From the NCBI GenBank assembly GCA_045647885.1, contig JAZRMX010000044.1:1-64000 (forward strand): DNA of 64,000 bases. The letters run 5' to 3'. Source of the DNA: HGM04593 sp045647885. GTDB taxonomy: Bacteria > Bacteroidota > Bacteroidia > Bacteroidales > Bacteroidaceae. Made by a program: the position numbers and the translations under genes. Shown here piece by piece: positions 35,099 to 45,107 of this stretch. The notes beneath the pieces were generated by a model. That model had not been told where the DNA came from. It saw nothing but the letters and a program-made list of their open reading frames with translations, and did no database searches. Positions within the stretch are counted from its first letter, which is position 1. Each line of letters begins with the position of its first letter.

Positions 35099-36469
35099 TT
35101 ACTCGTCGTCGCTTTCGCCCTCGGTTTCTGTTATGTTTGTCTTGAAATCCTCAAGGGCTTCTTTGCCTTTATTGATAAATTGTCCGAAGAAATTACCGAA
35201 CAATCCTCCTCCTGTCGACTTTGGATTCTTTGGAGTTTTAGATTCCTTCTTGGGCTCTTTTTTCTCGGGTTCAGCAACCTTTCCAGGCTCTTCTTGGGGC
35301 TCTTCTGCGGGAAAGAGTTCGATCTGTACAGGTTTAACGGGATCTTTGGGCATTGTCTCGCGGCAGCAGTTTTCTTTTCCTGTGCTCAAAAGGCCGAAGA
35401 GGGTGGGGGTTATTGCGCCCTCGGCGAGGTACAAGCTCCTGTCGCTGAAACTGTTGAGCGACGGCTCCACTATTATGCGTGTGCTGAATGTGGGGAGCTG
35501 CTCTTTAATGAGTTGTGCAAGGTTCTTTAGTCTTGCGGCTCCGCCGGTAAAGAGTATCTGTGTTACCTTCTCTCCCGATGTTATTATCTGATGTTTAATA
35601 TTCTGCAGAATCTCCTCAACGCGTGCCGCGATAATCTTGTTGAGCATTTCGTTGCTTATGGTAGAATTATCGGGAATTGTAGAGTTGTATCCCTTGAATA
35701 TCTTTAGTTGCTCAGCCTCCTCGCGCGATACCTGTTCGGCACAAATATCCTTGGTAATGTTTTCGCCACCCAGGGGAATTACCACAAGTTTGCGCAAGAG
35801 CTCGTCGCGATAAATAGATATTGTGGTGGTCTCGGCACCCATATTAACAAGTGCGCAGTTTCTTTTATCATCCTTATTGAGCAGGTTGTCGGCGTCAATC
35901 TTGGCTGCGCAGAAGCTGTCGGCAATCACTATTTTTGCCATTTCAAAGCTTTCGCACAATTGCTTCATAAACTGCTCCTTTATTACAATATTAAGGTAGC
36001 TGCACTCTATGCAACGTGTGTGGAACCCGGTGGGTGCGGTGTTGATAGCCCCGTCGAGCTTGTATTCTTGCACAATTACCTGCACCTTCTGGTAACCCTC
36101 GGGAACAACGAATTGGTTTTCGTTGTCGAGAGCCAGTTCGTCTATAATCTCGGGAGTAATCTTTTTGTACTCGTCGAACTCTCTCTTTACGGTTGATTTT
36201 ATGGAGTGCACAGAAAGACCTGCAATGTTTATGTACGCCTTCTCAATGTTTATCTTGTTATCGAGCTGTGTCTCGAGTCGGTTTATGATGTTTGTGAGGC
36301 ACGCGCTTGTTGCATCTACATTGCGTACCACTCCTTTGGAGATGAAACCTTCAACGGGTTCGCAGGCGTATGCGATGATTTTGATGCCCTCGTAGGTTTC
36401 AAGGCCAATTACGCCCGCCACCTTTGACGAGCCAATCTCAATAGCTGTTATGTAATTCTTTGTTCCCAT
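35099..36469 (-). CDS. ftsA: Cell division protein FtsA
   Basis: FtsA is the actin-like membrane anchor of the Z ring. The start is ATG 36469 (MGTKNYITAIEIGSS) because the longer frame overlaps ftsQ. The 456-residue protein has the phosphate-1 motif AIEIGSSKVAGVIG, the SHS2 (1C) domain with CEPVEGFISKGVVRN and SVHSIKSTV, and VNMGAETTTISIY and FTGGAARLKNL for ATP binding. A long Lys/Glu/Pro linker (about 385-425) precedes a C-terminal segment with GGGLFGNFFGQFINKG, a likely amphipathic membrane-targeting helix. It follows ftsQ by 11 nt. Confidence 0.95.
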   Translation of the reverse strand: MGTKNYITAIEIGSSKVAGVIGLETYEGIKIIAYACEPVEGFISKGVVRNVDATSACLTNIINRLETQLDNKINIEKAYINIAGLSVHSIKSTVKREFDEYKKITPEIIDELALDNENQFVVPEGYQKVQVIVQEYKLDGAINTAPTGFHTRCIECSYLNIVIKEQFMKQLCESFEMAKIVIADSFCAAKIDADNLLNKDDKRNCALVNMGAETTTISIYRDELLRKLVVIPLGGENITKDICAEQVSREEAEQLKIFKGYNSTIPDNSTISNEMLNKIIAARVEEILQNIKHQIITSGEKVTQILFTGGAARLKNLAQLIKEQLPTFSTRIIVEPSLNSFSDRSLYLAEGAITPTLFGLLSTGKENCCRETMPKDPVKPVQIELFPAEEPQEEPGKVAEPEKKEPKKESKTPKNPKSTGGGLFGNFFGQFINKGKEALEDFKTNITETEGESDDE

Positions 36470-36480
36470 AAATAATTTCT

Positions 36481-37206
36481 TTATTTGGTACAAATAACCT
36501 GTTTCTCAAATTCAATGTTTATCTTCCTGTATTTGTTCCACCCCACGGTGTTGAGTCCTTTCTCATAGAATTTTCTCAACTTCTCGAGCTTTTTGTCGAG
36601 GTTGTCGGGTTTTCCTAATTCTATAGTGTGGTTACCTATGCGTGGCACAAGAACCACATTGCCTTTTGCGGTGAAAAATATCTGTTCTATCTGTTCGTTC
36701 CAGAAGCGGTTCTCCTGCAGAAACTCTGCGAAAACCAGCAACTCCTTCTTTGCCATCTCCCTGGTGATGAAACCGCTTGCCACGGGCAGGTATACCGCAC
36801 TGTTTATCCCTTCTATTATGTCGCCGTGCTTGTCTATATGGAATTCCCTTCCGGAAATGTCATAGGCGTGCAGTACAGGTATTTTGCCGGTAACCCTTAT
36901 GCCTATGTGTCCTTTGTGTGTCTTGTAGCATTGGCACTCCTCTACCACCGACAGGCTGTTTATAATCTGCTCCACGCTGCCGCAGTCAATATCATCCATA
37001 GCTGCGCCTTTCAATTTGAAACCTTTGCGTTTGAGCAGCTCCTCTATGTCGTCGCCCGATATAGTACCGCAACCTTCGTCGTTAATGCTTATGTCCACCC
37101 CTTGGCACACCTCTCCTTCCCCTTTCCTTGTGAGAAAGAGCAGGGCGAATATTATATAGCCAACAGCTATTGCAGCAGCCGTGTATGTGAGTATTCTTTT
37201 AAGCAT
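36481..37206 (-). CDS. ftsQ: Cell division protein FtsQ/DivIB
   Basis: FtsQ links the cytoplasmic division machinery to septal wall synthesis. The 241-residue protein has a short cytoplasmic start, one membrane helix (about 7-26) and a POTRA-like periplasmic domain (ISINDEGCGTISGDDIEELL), then the FtsQ region with GREFHIDKHGDII and LPVASGFI. Its ATG shares a base with the murC stop codon (TAATG), so translation is coupled. Confidence 0.9.
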   Translation of the reverse strand: MLKRILTYTAAAIAVGYIIFALLFLTRKGEGEVCQGVDISINDEGCGTISGDDIEELLKRKGFKLKGAAMDDIDCGSVEQIINSLSVVEECQCYKTHKGHIGIRVTGKIPVLHAYDISGREFHIDKHGDIIEGINSAVYLPVASGFITREMAKKELLVFAEFLQENRFWNEQIEQIFFTAKGNVVLVPRIGNHTIELGKPDNLDKKLEKLRKFYEKGLNTVGWNKYRKINIEFEKQVICTK

Positions 37207-38588
37207 TATCTTTCGGTCAATATTTTTTTCATTCCGGGAATGTCATTTTCAATGTCACCGGCGCCCAGCGATACCAAAACCTCTATATCCTGTTTTCTCT
37301 CTTCCACGGCATTGAGTACGTTGCTACGGCTGCAGAGGCTTTTCTTTACATTCTCGCCCAGGTGGTCGAAAATAAGCTTGCTTGTTACGCCGGGGATGGG
37401 TAGCTCGCGTGCAGGGTATATATCTACCAGAATAACCTCGTCAAAGAGTGAAAGGCTCTCGGCAAACTCCTTGTAGAAGTCTTTTGTGCGGCTGAAAAGG
37501 TGCGGCTGAAAGAGTGCTGTAACCTTCTTGTCGGCATAAAGCTCTTTGATTGACTTTGCACAGGCCTTTACCTCGTCGGGGTGGTGTGCATAGTCGCTGA
37601 GCAGTACTATGTTCTCCTCTTTTATATGAAAATCGAAACGGCGGTCGGCACCGGCAAAGCTTTTCATACCCTCTTTAAGCTCTTCGGCTGTTGCACCGCA
37701 TAGTTCCGCCATCGCCATAGAGGCAATTCCGTTCTCAATGTTTATGCTCACTGGTACTCCAAGCTCCACGTCCTTGATGGTTTGCCAGGGAGAGACGTAA
37801 TCTATTATTATTCTGCCGTTTCCTATGCGTATATTCTCGGCGTGGAAATCTCCCTTCTCTCTTCCATATATATATGTGGTTACGCTTGGCTTTGTGCGTG
37901 GTGTAACCTCGAGCCCCTCGTGAATAATGAGGTAACCGTTCTCCTTAATACGCTCGGTGAACTGGGCAAAAGCTTCAAGATAGTTCTCCTTGTTGCCATA
38001 GATGTCGAGGTGGTCGGGGTCGGCCGATGTTATAGTGGCTATGTAGGGTTTGAGGTGCAGGAACGAGCGGTCGTACTCGTCGGCCTCAATTACCACAAAG
38101 TCGCTCTTGTCGGTGAGTACAAGGTTGCTTTTATAGTTCTTTGATATACCACCGAGGAAGGCTGCGCAGTCTACGTGCGACTGGTGCAGCAGGTGTGCAG
38201 TCATTGTGGAAGTCGTAGTCTTGCCGTGTGTTCCGGCTGCGCATACGCCCATCTTGTCACCGGTTATGATGCCGAGAACCTCGGCGCGTTTTTTTACGCA
38301 GAAACTGCCGTTGCCGAACAGCTCCCACTCCTTGTGGTCGGCGGGTATGGCAGGGGTGTATACAACAAGTGTTCCTTCGGGGTTCTTGCAACATTCCGGC
38401 ACCAGGTCGATGTTCTCCTCAAAATGCAGTTGTGCACCCTCTTCAATAAGCTTTTCGGTGAGGGGGCTGGGTGTACGGTCGTAGCCGGCAACAAATTTGC
38501 CCTCGCTCAGGAAGTAGCGCACGAGGGCACTCATTCCAATGCCTCCTGCTCCCAGAAAATATACCTGTTTAATATCCTTAAGTTCCAT
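37206..38588 (-). CDS. murC: UDP-N-acetylmuramate-L-alanine ligase MurC
   Basis: MurC adds L-alanine to UDP-MurNAc, the first peptide step of peptidoglycan synthesis. The start is ATG 38588 (MELKDIKQVYFLGAGGIGMSAL); the frame is open much further upstream into murG. The product is 460 residues: nucleotide-sugar domain, then the ATP motif GTHGKTTTSTMTAHLL, then IEADEYDRSFL and YAHHPDEVKA. Its ATG overlaps the murG stop, and its stop overlaps the ftsQ start. Confidence 0.96.
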   Translation of the reverse strand: MELKDIKQVYFLGAGGIGMSALVRYFLSEGKFVAGYDRTPSPLTEKLIEEGAQLHFEENIDLVPECCKNPEGTLVVYTPAIPADHKEWELFGNGSFCVKKRAEVLGIITGDKMGVCAAGTHGKTTTSTMTAHLLHQSHVDCAAFLGGISKNYKSNLVLTDKSDFVVIEADEYDRSFLHLKPYIATITSADPDHLDIYGNKENYLEAFAQFTERIKENGYLIIHEGLEVTPRTKPSVTTYIYGREKGDFHAENIRIGNGRIIIDYVSPWQTIKDVELGVPVSINIENGIASMAMAELCGATAEELKEGMKSFAGADRRFDFHIKEENIVLLSDYAHHPDEVKACAKSIKELYADKKVTALFQPHLFSRTKDFYKEFAESLSLFDEVILVDIYPARELPIPGVTSKLIFDHLGENVKKSLCSRSNVLNAVEERKQDIEVLVSLGAGDIENDIPGMKKILTER

Positions 38589-39742
38589 TATCTCTGTTTC
38601 TCTTTTATACGACGGGTTTCCTTCTCCAAATATGCGTCGGCAAGTATCAGTACCTCCTCGGCAATCTCCTGTGCGGCGTTGGGTTTTGCCATAGTAACAA
38701 TATTCTCCTCGAGCGATGCAAGCTTTGCTTCGTCCTGCACCGTTGCTACTGCGGTGGCAAGCAACTCTTCGCCGGCTTTGGCATCGGCAACATAGATTGC
38801 TGCTCCTTTGTTTACGAGTGCCATAGCATTCTTTGTCTGGTGGTCTTCCGAGACATTGGGCGAGGGTACAAGAATAACAGCTTTGCCCAAAAGTGCAAAT
38901 TCCGAAATGGAACCGGCTCCTGCGCGCGATACCACAAGGTTGGCTGCGCTCAAGGCATTTGCCATATTGCTCACAAAATCGGTGATGGTGAGGTTGTCGG
39001 GTTTGCCGGCCTCTTTGGCACGGGCAATCATCTCTTCGTAGTAAAGCTTGCCTGTTTGCCAAATAAACTGTATGTCGGGGTTTGCCTTTATAATGTCGAG
39101 GTTGGTTATTATGCTTTCGTTTATACTGCGTGCTCCCAGGCTGCCACCCACTATGAGTACGCACTTCTTCTCGGGGTCGAGCCCCATCTCTTGCATTGCT
39201 GCAAGGCGGTTTGTGCGCATATCGAGCAGGCTCTTGCGTACGGGGTTACCTGTGAGCTTGAGCTTTTCGTGGGGGAAGAAACGCTCCATACCCTCGTATG
39301 CAACACATATCATCTTTGCCTTTTTGGCAAGTAGCTTGTTTGTTACTCCGGCGTAGGAGTTTTGCTCCTGTATGAGCGTGGGTATCTTCATACTTGCAGC
39401 CATCTTGTGTGTGGGGCCGCTGGCATATCCACCCACTCCCACAGCTACCTGCGGTGCAAATTCCTTAATAACCTTTTTTGCCATCCATTGGCTTTTGAGT
39501 ATGAGCCACAGTACCTTGATGTTCTTCCACAGGTGTTTGCGGTCGAATCCGGCTATGGGCAGTCCCACAATGTCGTATCCGGCATCGGGTACACGCTGCA
39601 TCTCCATACGATTGTTGGCTCCCACGAACAGAATCTTTGCATTTGGATGCTTGCTGCGTATTGCATCGGCTATAGAGAGGGCGGGGAATATGTGTCCGCC
39701 TGTACCTCCTCCGCTTATTATTATTCTATACTCCTTCTTCAT
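38588..39742 (-). CDS. murG: UDP-GlcNAc transferase MurG (lipid II synthesis)
   Basis: MurG transfers GlcNAc to lipid I at the inner face of the membrane. The 384-residue GT-B enzyme has the glycine-rich loop GGGTGGHIFPALSIAD (about 11-26), ADVA-type GVGGYASGP, GGSLGARSINE and the C-terminal UDP site VVSRAGAGSISEFALLGKA. The gene overlaps ftsW by 17 nt and shares one base with murC. Confidence 0.96.
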   Translation of the reverse strand: MKKEYRIIISGGGTGGHIFPALSIADAIRSKHPNAKILFVGANNRMEMQRVPDAGYDIVGLPIAGFDRKHLWKNIKVLWLILKSQWMAKKVIKEFAPQVAVGVGGYASGPTHKMAASMKIPTLIQEQNSYAGVTNKLLAKKAKMICVAYEGMERFFPHEKLKLTGNPVRKSLLDMRTNRLAAMQEMGLDPEKKCVLIVGGSLGARSINESIITNLDIIKANPDIQFIWQTGKLYYEEMIARAKEAGKPDNLTITDFVSNMANALSAANLVVSRAGAGSISEFALLGKAVILVPSPNVSEDHQTKNAMALVNKGAAIYVADAKAGEELLATAVATVQDEAKLASLEENIVTMAKPNAAQEIAEEVLILADAYLEKETRRIKEKQR

Positions 39743-41009
39743 AGTTTATTCGGTTTATCATTTCAAGATTATCACCAGTTGTGTTCAAGTTGTTTGTGTC
39801 GTTGGCGTTGTTTGTTGTGTTTTCTTTGTTAAGGCGTTTTACATAGCGGCTTATACTCAATATAATGCCTATGTATATGCAGTTTATAAGAATGGATGTT
39901 CCGCCTTGGCTTACAAGCGGCAGGGGTTGTCCGGTCACCAGTCCGCCCACGGAAATTGTCATATGCAGTAGGGCCTGCACTGTTATTATCATTCCTATAC
40001 CCATAATGAGAAAGGCCGGGTAGGGGTCTTCGCATTTGGCGGCTATTGATCCGCAGCGGTACAGAATTGTCAGGTACAGCATTATTACAATAAAACCGCC
40101 AATCAAGCCCAGCTCCTCTATAATTATCGCATATATGAAATCGGAGTATGCGTGGGGTATAAAGTCGCGTTGTACCGAGTTGCCCGGCCCTTTGCCGATG
40201 AGGCCGCTCGAGGCAATGGCTATGCTGGCGTATGTGCGTTGCTCGTTGCCGCTTATCTTGTAGTCTTTGGGTTTAACCTGCTCGCTCGTAGAGAATACAT
40301 CGAGTATGCGGTTCCTCCAAGTGAGTGCTTTGCTGTGTAGCTTTTTTACCTGCGCTGGCGCTCCGCTGCTTATATTGTCCGGTGTGAGCATAATGGCCGA
40401 TGTGAATGTTATTCCTATGAGTGCGCCTATTCCTATGAGGCTCAGGAGGTGTTTCCAGTAGACGCGTCCGATGAACATCATAAAGAAGACGGTGAAAAGG
40501 ACTATAGCCACAGTAGAAAGGTTCTCGAGCAGAATGAAGAAGCAGGGTATTGCGCATAGCCATAGAATCTTTTTCATAGCTTTGAGGTCGGTACCCTCCT
40601 CGGTCTGTGCTTTCGCCAGTACGAGAGCGGTTGTCATAACCACACCCATTTTTGCAATCTCCAGCGGCTGGAAACGTACTCCCAGAATGGTTACCCAGCG
40701 CGCACTGTTGTTCACTTCATCGCCATTAACAAGAGCCCATATGAGCAATACCACACCTGCACCGTATGTGAGGTATGAGAATCTCTTTATCCACGATATC
40801 TTCATATTGTGAATAAACCACACTACTGCTATTCCTGCAAAGAGGAACATTGCGTGTTTGGTTATGGGTTGCCAGTAGTTGTGTGTCTCGTAGGTCTGTC
40901 GGCTCAGTGCGCTGAACACCTCAATGAGCGACAGCGAGCAGAGCAGAAAGAATATCACCCAGATAATCTTGTCTCCCTTGAAAATTCTTCGTGTTATGCC
41001 TTTTCCCAT
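39726..41009 (-). CDS. ftsW: Septal peptidoglycan polymerase FtsW
   Basis: FtsW is the SEDS-family glycosyltransferase that polymerises lipid II at the septum with FtsI. The 427-residue protein has about ten membrane segments, GARWVTI-type NNSARWVTILGVRFQPLE, and the large periplasmic loop with GPGNSVQRDFIPHAYSDFIYAIIIEELG, ending MTISVGGLVTGQPLPLVSQGG. The Asn- and Thr-rich tail (about 400-420) is cytoplasmic. Position between murD and murG supports FtsW over RodA. Confidence 0.94.
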   Translation of the reverse strand: MGKGITRRIFKGDKIIWVIFFLLCSLSLIEVFSALSRQTYETHNYWQPITKHAMFLFAGIAVVWFIHNMKISWIKRFSYLTYGAGVVLLIWALVNGDEVNNSARWVTILGVRFQPLEIAKMGVVMTTALVLAKAQTEEGTDLKAMKKILWLCAIPCFFILLENLSTVAIVLFTVFFMMFIGRVYWKHLLSLIGIGALIGITFTSAIMLTPDNISSGAPAQVKKLHSKALTWRNRILDVFSTSEQVKPKDYKISGNEQRTYASIAIASSGLIGKGPGNSVQRDFIPHAYSDFIYAIIIEELGLIGGFIVIMLYLTILYRCGSIAAKCEDPYPAFLIMGIGMIITVQALLHMTISVGGLVTGQPLPLVSQGGTSILINCIYIGIILSISRYVKRLNKENTTNNANDTNNLNTTGDNLEMINRINYEEGV

Positions 41010-41027
41010 ATGTGGGCTATATGTTTA

Positions 41028-42359
41028 TTATAGTTTACAAACAAGTTCTTTGAATTGCTTGCCGCGGTCTTCGTAACTCTTGAAGAGGTCGAAGCTGGCG
41101 CAACAGGGGCTCAATAGTACGGTCTCTCCGCTTTTTGCCATTTTGTATGCACTTTCCACGCACTCCTGTATAGAGTGTGTGTCGGCTATGGGCAGGCCGA
41201 ATCCACCGAAGAAATCGTGCAGTTTAGTATTGTCGGCACCAAGGAATATGAGGCCGCTGCACTTCTCTTTTACAAGGTCGGCAATCTCGCTGTAGTCGTT
41301 GCCTTTGTCCTTTCCGCCGAGTATGAGTATTGTTTTTGTCTTCATACTCTGCAGGGCATACCAGCAGCTGTTTACGTTTGTGGCTTTAGAGTCGTTTATA
41401 TACTCCACACCATTAACTTTTGCCACCTTTTCAAGGCGGTGTTCCACGCCGGTGAAACTGCTGAGTGCCTCTCTGATGGTCTCTTTGCGTATACCTGCCA
41501 CGTTTGCCGAGATTCCGGCAGCCATAGAGTTGTAGAGGTTGTGTTTGCCTGTGAGAGCAAGTTCCTCGAGTTCCATATTAAAAGGTGTAGGTTCGGTAAA
41601 TATAAGTTTGTGCTCCTCGGTGTACGCGCCCAGCCCCTCCTTCTTCTCCTCGGCAAAGGGGTATAGTTTTCCGTGCTTGTACTTGGGGATTTCGTTCTGT
41701 ATTATGGGGTCGTCGTTCCAGTATACAAAAGCATCGTCCTGCTGCTGGTTCTGCAGAATGCGCAGTTTAGCATCCACGTATTTCTGCATGTCGTGTTCGT
41801 AGCGGTCGAGGTGGTCGGGGGTAATGTTCATAAGCACCGCAACGTTTGCGCGGAACTCATACATATTGTCGAGCTGGAAACTGCTCAGTTCCACTATGTA
41901 GTAATCCTTGTCGTCCTCGGCAACCTGCAAGGCGAGGCTGTTGCCAATGTTGCCGGCAAGTCCCACATTGAGCCCGGCCTCGCGGAAGATGTGATAGATG
42001 AGCGAGGTGGTGGTGGTCTTTCCGTTGCTGCCGGTGATACATATCATCTTGGCGTTGGTGTATCGCCCTGCAAACTCAATCTCCGAGATTATGGGTATGC
42101 CGGCGTTCTTTATTTTCACGATGATGGGTGCTTCGTGGGGTATACCGGGGCTTTTAATAACCTCGGCTGCAGAGAGAATAATGTCTTCGCTGTGCTTCTT
42201 CTCCTCCCAACGTATTCCATAGCTGTCGAGCATCTGCTTGTATTTGTCGGAAATGGCACCAAAGTCCGAAACAAATACATCGAATCCCAATTTATTGGCG
42301 AGAACAGCTGCTCCGCATCCGCTCTCTCCAGCTCCTAATATTACTATTCTTTTATCCAT
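41028..42359 (-). CDS. murD: UDP-MurNAc-L-Ala-D-Glu ligase MurD
   Basis: MurD adds D-glutamate in the cytoplasmic assembly of the peptidoglycan precursor. The 443-residue protein has the Rossmann-like start MDKRIVILGAGESGCGAAVL, the P-loop CITGSNGKTTTTSLIYHI (about 110-127), MNITPDHLDRY, HRLEKVAKVNGVEYINDSKAT and the C-terminal SPCCASFDLFKSYEDRG. The gene lies 12 nt after mraY and 18 nt before ftsW. Confidence 0.96.
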   Translation of the reverse strand: MDKRIVILGAGESGCGAAVLANKLGFDVFVSDFGAISDKYKQMLDSYGIRWEEKKHSEDIILSAAEVIKSPGIPHEAPIIVKIKNAGIPIISEIEFAGRYTNAKMICITGSNGKTTTTSLIYHIFREAGLNVGLAGNIGNSLALQVAEDDKDYYIVELSSFQLDNMYEFRANVAVLMNITPDHLDRYEHDMQKYVDAKLRILQNQQQDDAFVYWNDDPIIQNEIPKYKHGKLYPFAEEKKEGLGAYTEEHKLIFTEPTPFNMELEELALTGKHNLYNSMAAGISANVAGIRKETIREALSSFTGVEHRLEKVAKVNGVEYINDSKATNVNSCWYALQSMKTKTILILGGKDKGNDYSEIADLVKEKCSGLIFLGADNTKLHDFFGGFGLPIADTHSIQECVESAYKMAKSGETVLLSPCCASFDLFKSYEDRGKQFKELVCKL

Positions 42360-42371
42360 TTTCTCTCTGTT

Positions 42372-43628
42372 TTATCTAACTTTCAGTGTCATAAGGGTTA
42401 TTGCTGCCATAATTATGGTTACAATCCAGAAGCGCACGGTTACCTTAGCCTCGTGCATAGGTCTCTGGGGGCCTTTGAATACATACTTGCACTCCTTGTC
42501 GAGTTTGTCGTCGCTTATGGTGTAGTGGTGGTGCAAGGGGGTGCAGCGGAAAAGTCTCTGTTTAACCCCTCTCTTTTTGCCTTGTTTGAAGTAGGCGACT
42601 TGTGCCATTACCGATAGATTTTCCACTACAAAAATTCCGCAAAGAAGCACCAGTAATATCTCTTTGTGTATGAGTATGGCCACCACGGCAATTATACCAC
42701 CGATAGTGAGGCTGCCAGTGTCGCCCATAAATACTTGTGCTGGGAAGGAGTTGTACCACAGGAAACCAATCAATGCTCCTATGAATGCAAAGGCGAATAT
42801 TGCCACCTCCTCGCTACCCGGCAGGTACATGATGTTAAGGTATTCTGCCCAGTTCACGTGGCTCGACACGTAGGCAAGTATGGCAAGAGCCACTCCTATT
42901 ATTGCTGCGTTGCCGGCAAGCATACCATCCATGCCGTCGTTGAGGTTTGCTCCGTTGGATACAGCTGTAACAATAAAGATTGTTACAACGACAAACAGTA
43001 TCCAGCCTGCGGCATTGGCATAGTCCCCACAGAAGGACATTATGTCGTTATACCCCAGGTTGTGGTCCTTTATAAAAGGTATGGTAGTTTTGTTCAGTTT
43101 TTCGGGTTTGCTGCGGTGCTGTACCTCTATGGTGTTGTTCACCTGCACGCTGATGTTTTCTCTCATCACTGCCTGCGGGCTCAAATAGAGTGTCAGGCCT
43201 ATGAGCAGTCCGAGCCCCACCTGTGATATTACTTTTATTTTTCCGGGTATTCCGTCCTTGTTCTTCTTGAAGGTCTTTATATAGTCGTCGGCAAAGCCCA
43301 CAGCCCCCAGCCACAGGGTGGTGATGAGCAATAACAACATATAAACGTTGGTCAGCTTGCCTAGGAGCAGGCAAGGAATAACCACAGAGACTATTATTAT
43401 AAGGCCGCCCATAGTGGGAACACCCACTTTAAGGTTGTTCTTGTCCAGGTCGCGCAATGTTTCGGAAATCTGTTTTTTCTTGAAGAAGCGAATGAAATAC
43501 TCTCCAAAAATAGTGGATATTAGCAGCGCGAGCACTATGGCAGCAAGTGCTCTGAATGATGTGTATCCAAACAGGCGTGCGCCCGGGAAATTGATTCTTT
43601 GCAGTAGTTCGAAAAGATAGTACAGCAT
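42372..43628 (-). CDS. mraY: Phospho-MurNAc-pentapeptide transferase MraY
   Basis: MraY attaches the precursor to undecaprenyl phosphate to make lipid I. The 418-residue membrane protein has about ten segments and the family motifs VGFADDYIKTFKKNKDGIPGK, NLNDGMDGMLAG and MGDTGSLTIGG, with HHHYTISD near the end. A soluble insert of about 60 residues (near 175-235) between membrane helices is seen in Bacteroidota members and makes it longer than the E. coli protein (360). Confidence 0.96.
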   Translation of the reverse strand: MLYYLFELLQRINFPGARLFGYTSFRALAAIVLALLISTIFGEYFIRFFKKKQISETLRDLDKNNLKVGVPTMGGLIIIVSVVIPCLLLGKLTNVYMLLLLITTLWLGAVGFADDYIKTFKKNKDGIPGKIKVISQVGLGLLIGLTLYLSPQAVMRENISVQVNNTIEVQHRSKPEKLNKTTIPFIKDHNLGYNDIMSFCGDYANAAGWILFVVVTIFIVTAVSNGANLNDGMDGMLAGNAAIIGVALAILAYVSSHVNWAEYLNIMYLPGSEEVAIFAFAFIGALIGFLWYNSFPAQVFMGDTGSLTIGGIIAVVAILIHKEILLVLLCGIFVVENLSVMAQVAYFKQGKKRGVKQRLFRCTPLHHHYTISDDKLDKECKYVFKGPQRPMHEAKVTVRFWIVTIIMAAITLMTLKVR

Positions 43629-43645
43629 TTCTCCTTATTTATATA

Positions 43646-45100
43646 TTATATACCGAAAATTTCTTTTATCACCTCTTTGTCATCGAAATGGTGCTTTACA
43701 CCTTTTATCTCCTGGTAGTTCTCGTGTCCCTTGCCTGCAACAACAACAACATCTCCTTTTTGCGCAAGGGCGCAAGCGGTTTTTATAGCCTCTTTTCTGT
43801 CGGCAATAGCAAGCACGCCCCTCTTTTGCTCATCGGTAAGCCCGGCAAGCATATCGTTGATAATATCCTGCGGCTCCTCGAAACGTGGGTTGTCCGATGT
43901 TATTATCACACGATTGCTTCCTCTTACGGCTTCCTGCGCCATAATGGGTCGTTTGCCTTTGTCGCGGTTACCGCCGGCTCCCACCACGGTTATAATCTGT
44001 CCGCGGCCGCGCAGCACCTCGTTTACTGTGCCGAGCACGTTCTTAATGGCGTCGGGTGTGTGGGCGTAATCCACTATTGCCGAAATACCCTCGCGTGAGT
44101 GAATTGCCTCAAAGCGCCCAGAAACAGGTTTAAGTGTACTCAATACGCGCAGCACCTCTTCGGGCTCTTTGCCTAATTCCACTGCTGCGCCGAAGATGGC
44201 AAGCAGGTTGCTTACATTGAAACGACCTGTGAGCGGTGTTGCGAATTCGCGGTTGTTGAATTCGAGAATCATACCATCCAGGTGTGTCTCCACAATGCGT
44301 CCTTTATAGTCGCTCAGTGTGCGTGTGGAGTATTTCTTTATGTCGGCACGGGTGTTCTGTACCATTACAGGGCCGTTCTTGTCGTCAATGTTGGTGATGG
44401 CAAATGCGTCGCGCGGCAACATATCGAAGAAACTCTTCTTGCATTTGAGATAGTTTTCCATTGTCTCGTGGAAATCTATGTGGTCGCGTGTAAGGTTGGT
44501 GAATATTCCTCCGGCAAAGGTGAGTCCGCCCACGCGTTCCTGTGCGAGTGAGTGTGAGCTTACCTCCATAAATACATACTCACAACACTCGTCGGCCATC
44601 TGCCCGAGCAGTCGGTTGAGGTTTATGGCGTCGGGGGTGGTGTGTGTCGAGGGATAGGGTGTGCCGTCTATGTAGTTGCATACGGTTGAGAGCAGGCCAC
44701 ACTTGTGCCCCATCTCACGGAAAAGTTCGTAGAGCAGAGTGGCGATGGTGGTTTTGCCGTTTGTGCCTGTAACACCCACCAGTTTAAGTTTCTGTGTGGG
44801 GTTGCCATAGAATGTTGTGGCAAGCTGTCCGCACACGCTTTGTGCGTCGGCAATCTGAATGTAGGCAACCTCGGGGTTGAGCTGTTCGGGCATTTTCTCG
44901 CACACGATAGCTACGGCTCCGTTCTCCTCGGAAGCCTTTATGTATTGGTGCCCGTCGACCTGTGTGCCGCGTACGGCAATGAACATATCTCCTTTCTTCA
45001 CCTGGCGGGAATCAATATTCACACCTGTGATGTCAACCTCCTCCTTAGGGAGAACTATTCTTGTGTATCGTATGTCTCTTAAAAGTTTGCTCAGTCTCAT
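43646..45100 (-). CDS. murE: UDP-MurNAc-tripeptide synthetase MurE (meso-DAP adding)
   Basis: MurE adds the third residue of the stem peptide. The motif DNPR (in TSDNPRFEEP) marks meso-diaminopimelate specificity. The 484-residue protein has VTGTNGKTTIATLLYELF (P-loop near 113-119), MEVSSHSLAQERV and VDYAHTPDAIKNVL. It lies 7 nt after ftsI and 17 nt before mraY. Confidence 0.96.
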   Translation of the reverse strand: MRLSKLLRDIRYTRIVLPKEEVDITGVNIDSRQVKKGDMFIAVRGTQVDGHQYIKASEENGAVAIVCEKMPEQLNPEVAYIQIADAQSVCGQLATTFYGNPTQKLKLVGVTGTNGKTTIATLLYELFREMGHKCGLLSTVCNYIDGTPYPSTHTTPDAINLNRLLGQMADECCEYVFMEVSSHSLAQERVGGLTFAGGIFTNLTRDHIDFHETMENYLKCKKSFFDMLPRDAFAITNIDDKNGPVMVQNTRADIKKYSTRTLSDYKGRIVETHLDGMILEFNNREFATPLTGRFNVSNLLAIFGAAVELGKEPEEVLRVLSTLKPVSGRFEAIHSREGISAIVDYAHTPDAIKNVLGTVNEVLRGRGQIITVVGAGGNRDKGKRPIMAQEAVRGSNRVIITSDNPRFEEPQDIINDMLAGLTDEQKRGVLAIADRKEAIKTACALAQKGDVVVVAGKGHENYQEIKGVKHHFDDKEVIKEIFGI

Positions 45101-45107
45101 AATTGTC

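Noticed and set aside
38588..39164. N-terminal extension of murC by 192 codons
   Set aside because: It lies wholly within murG in another frame and is Arg/Gln-rich; the canonical MurC start MELKDIKQ is at 38588.
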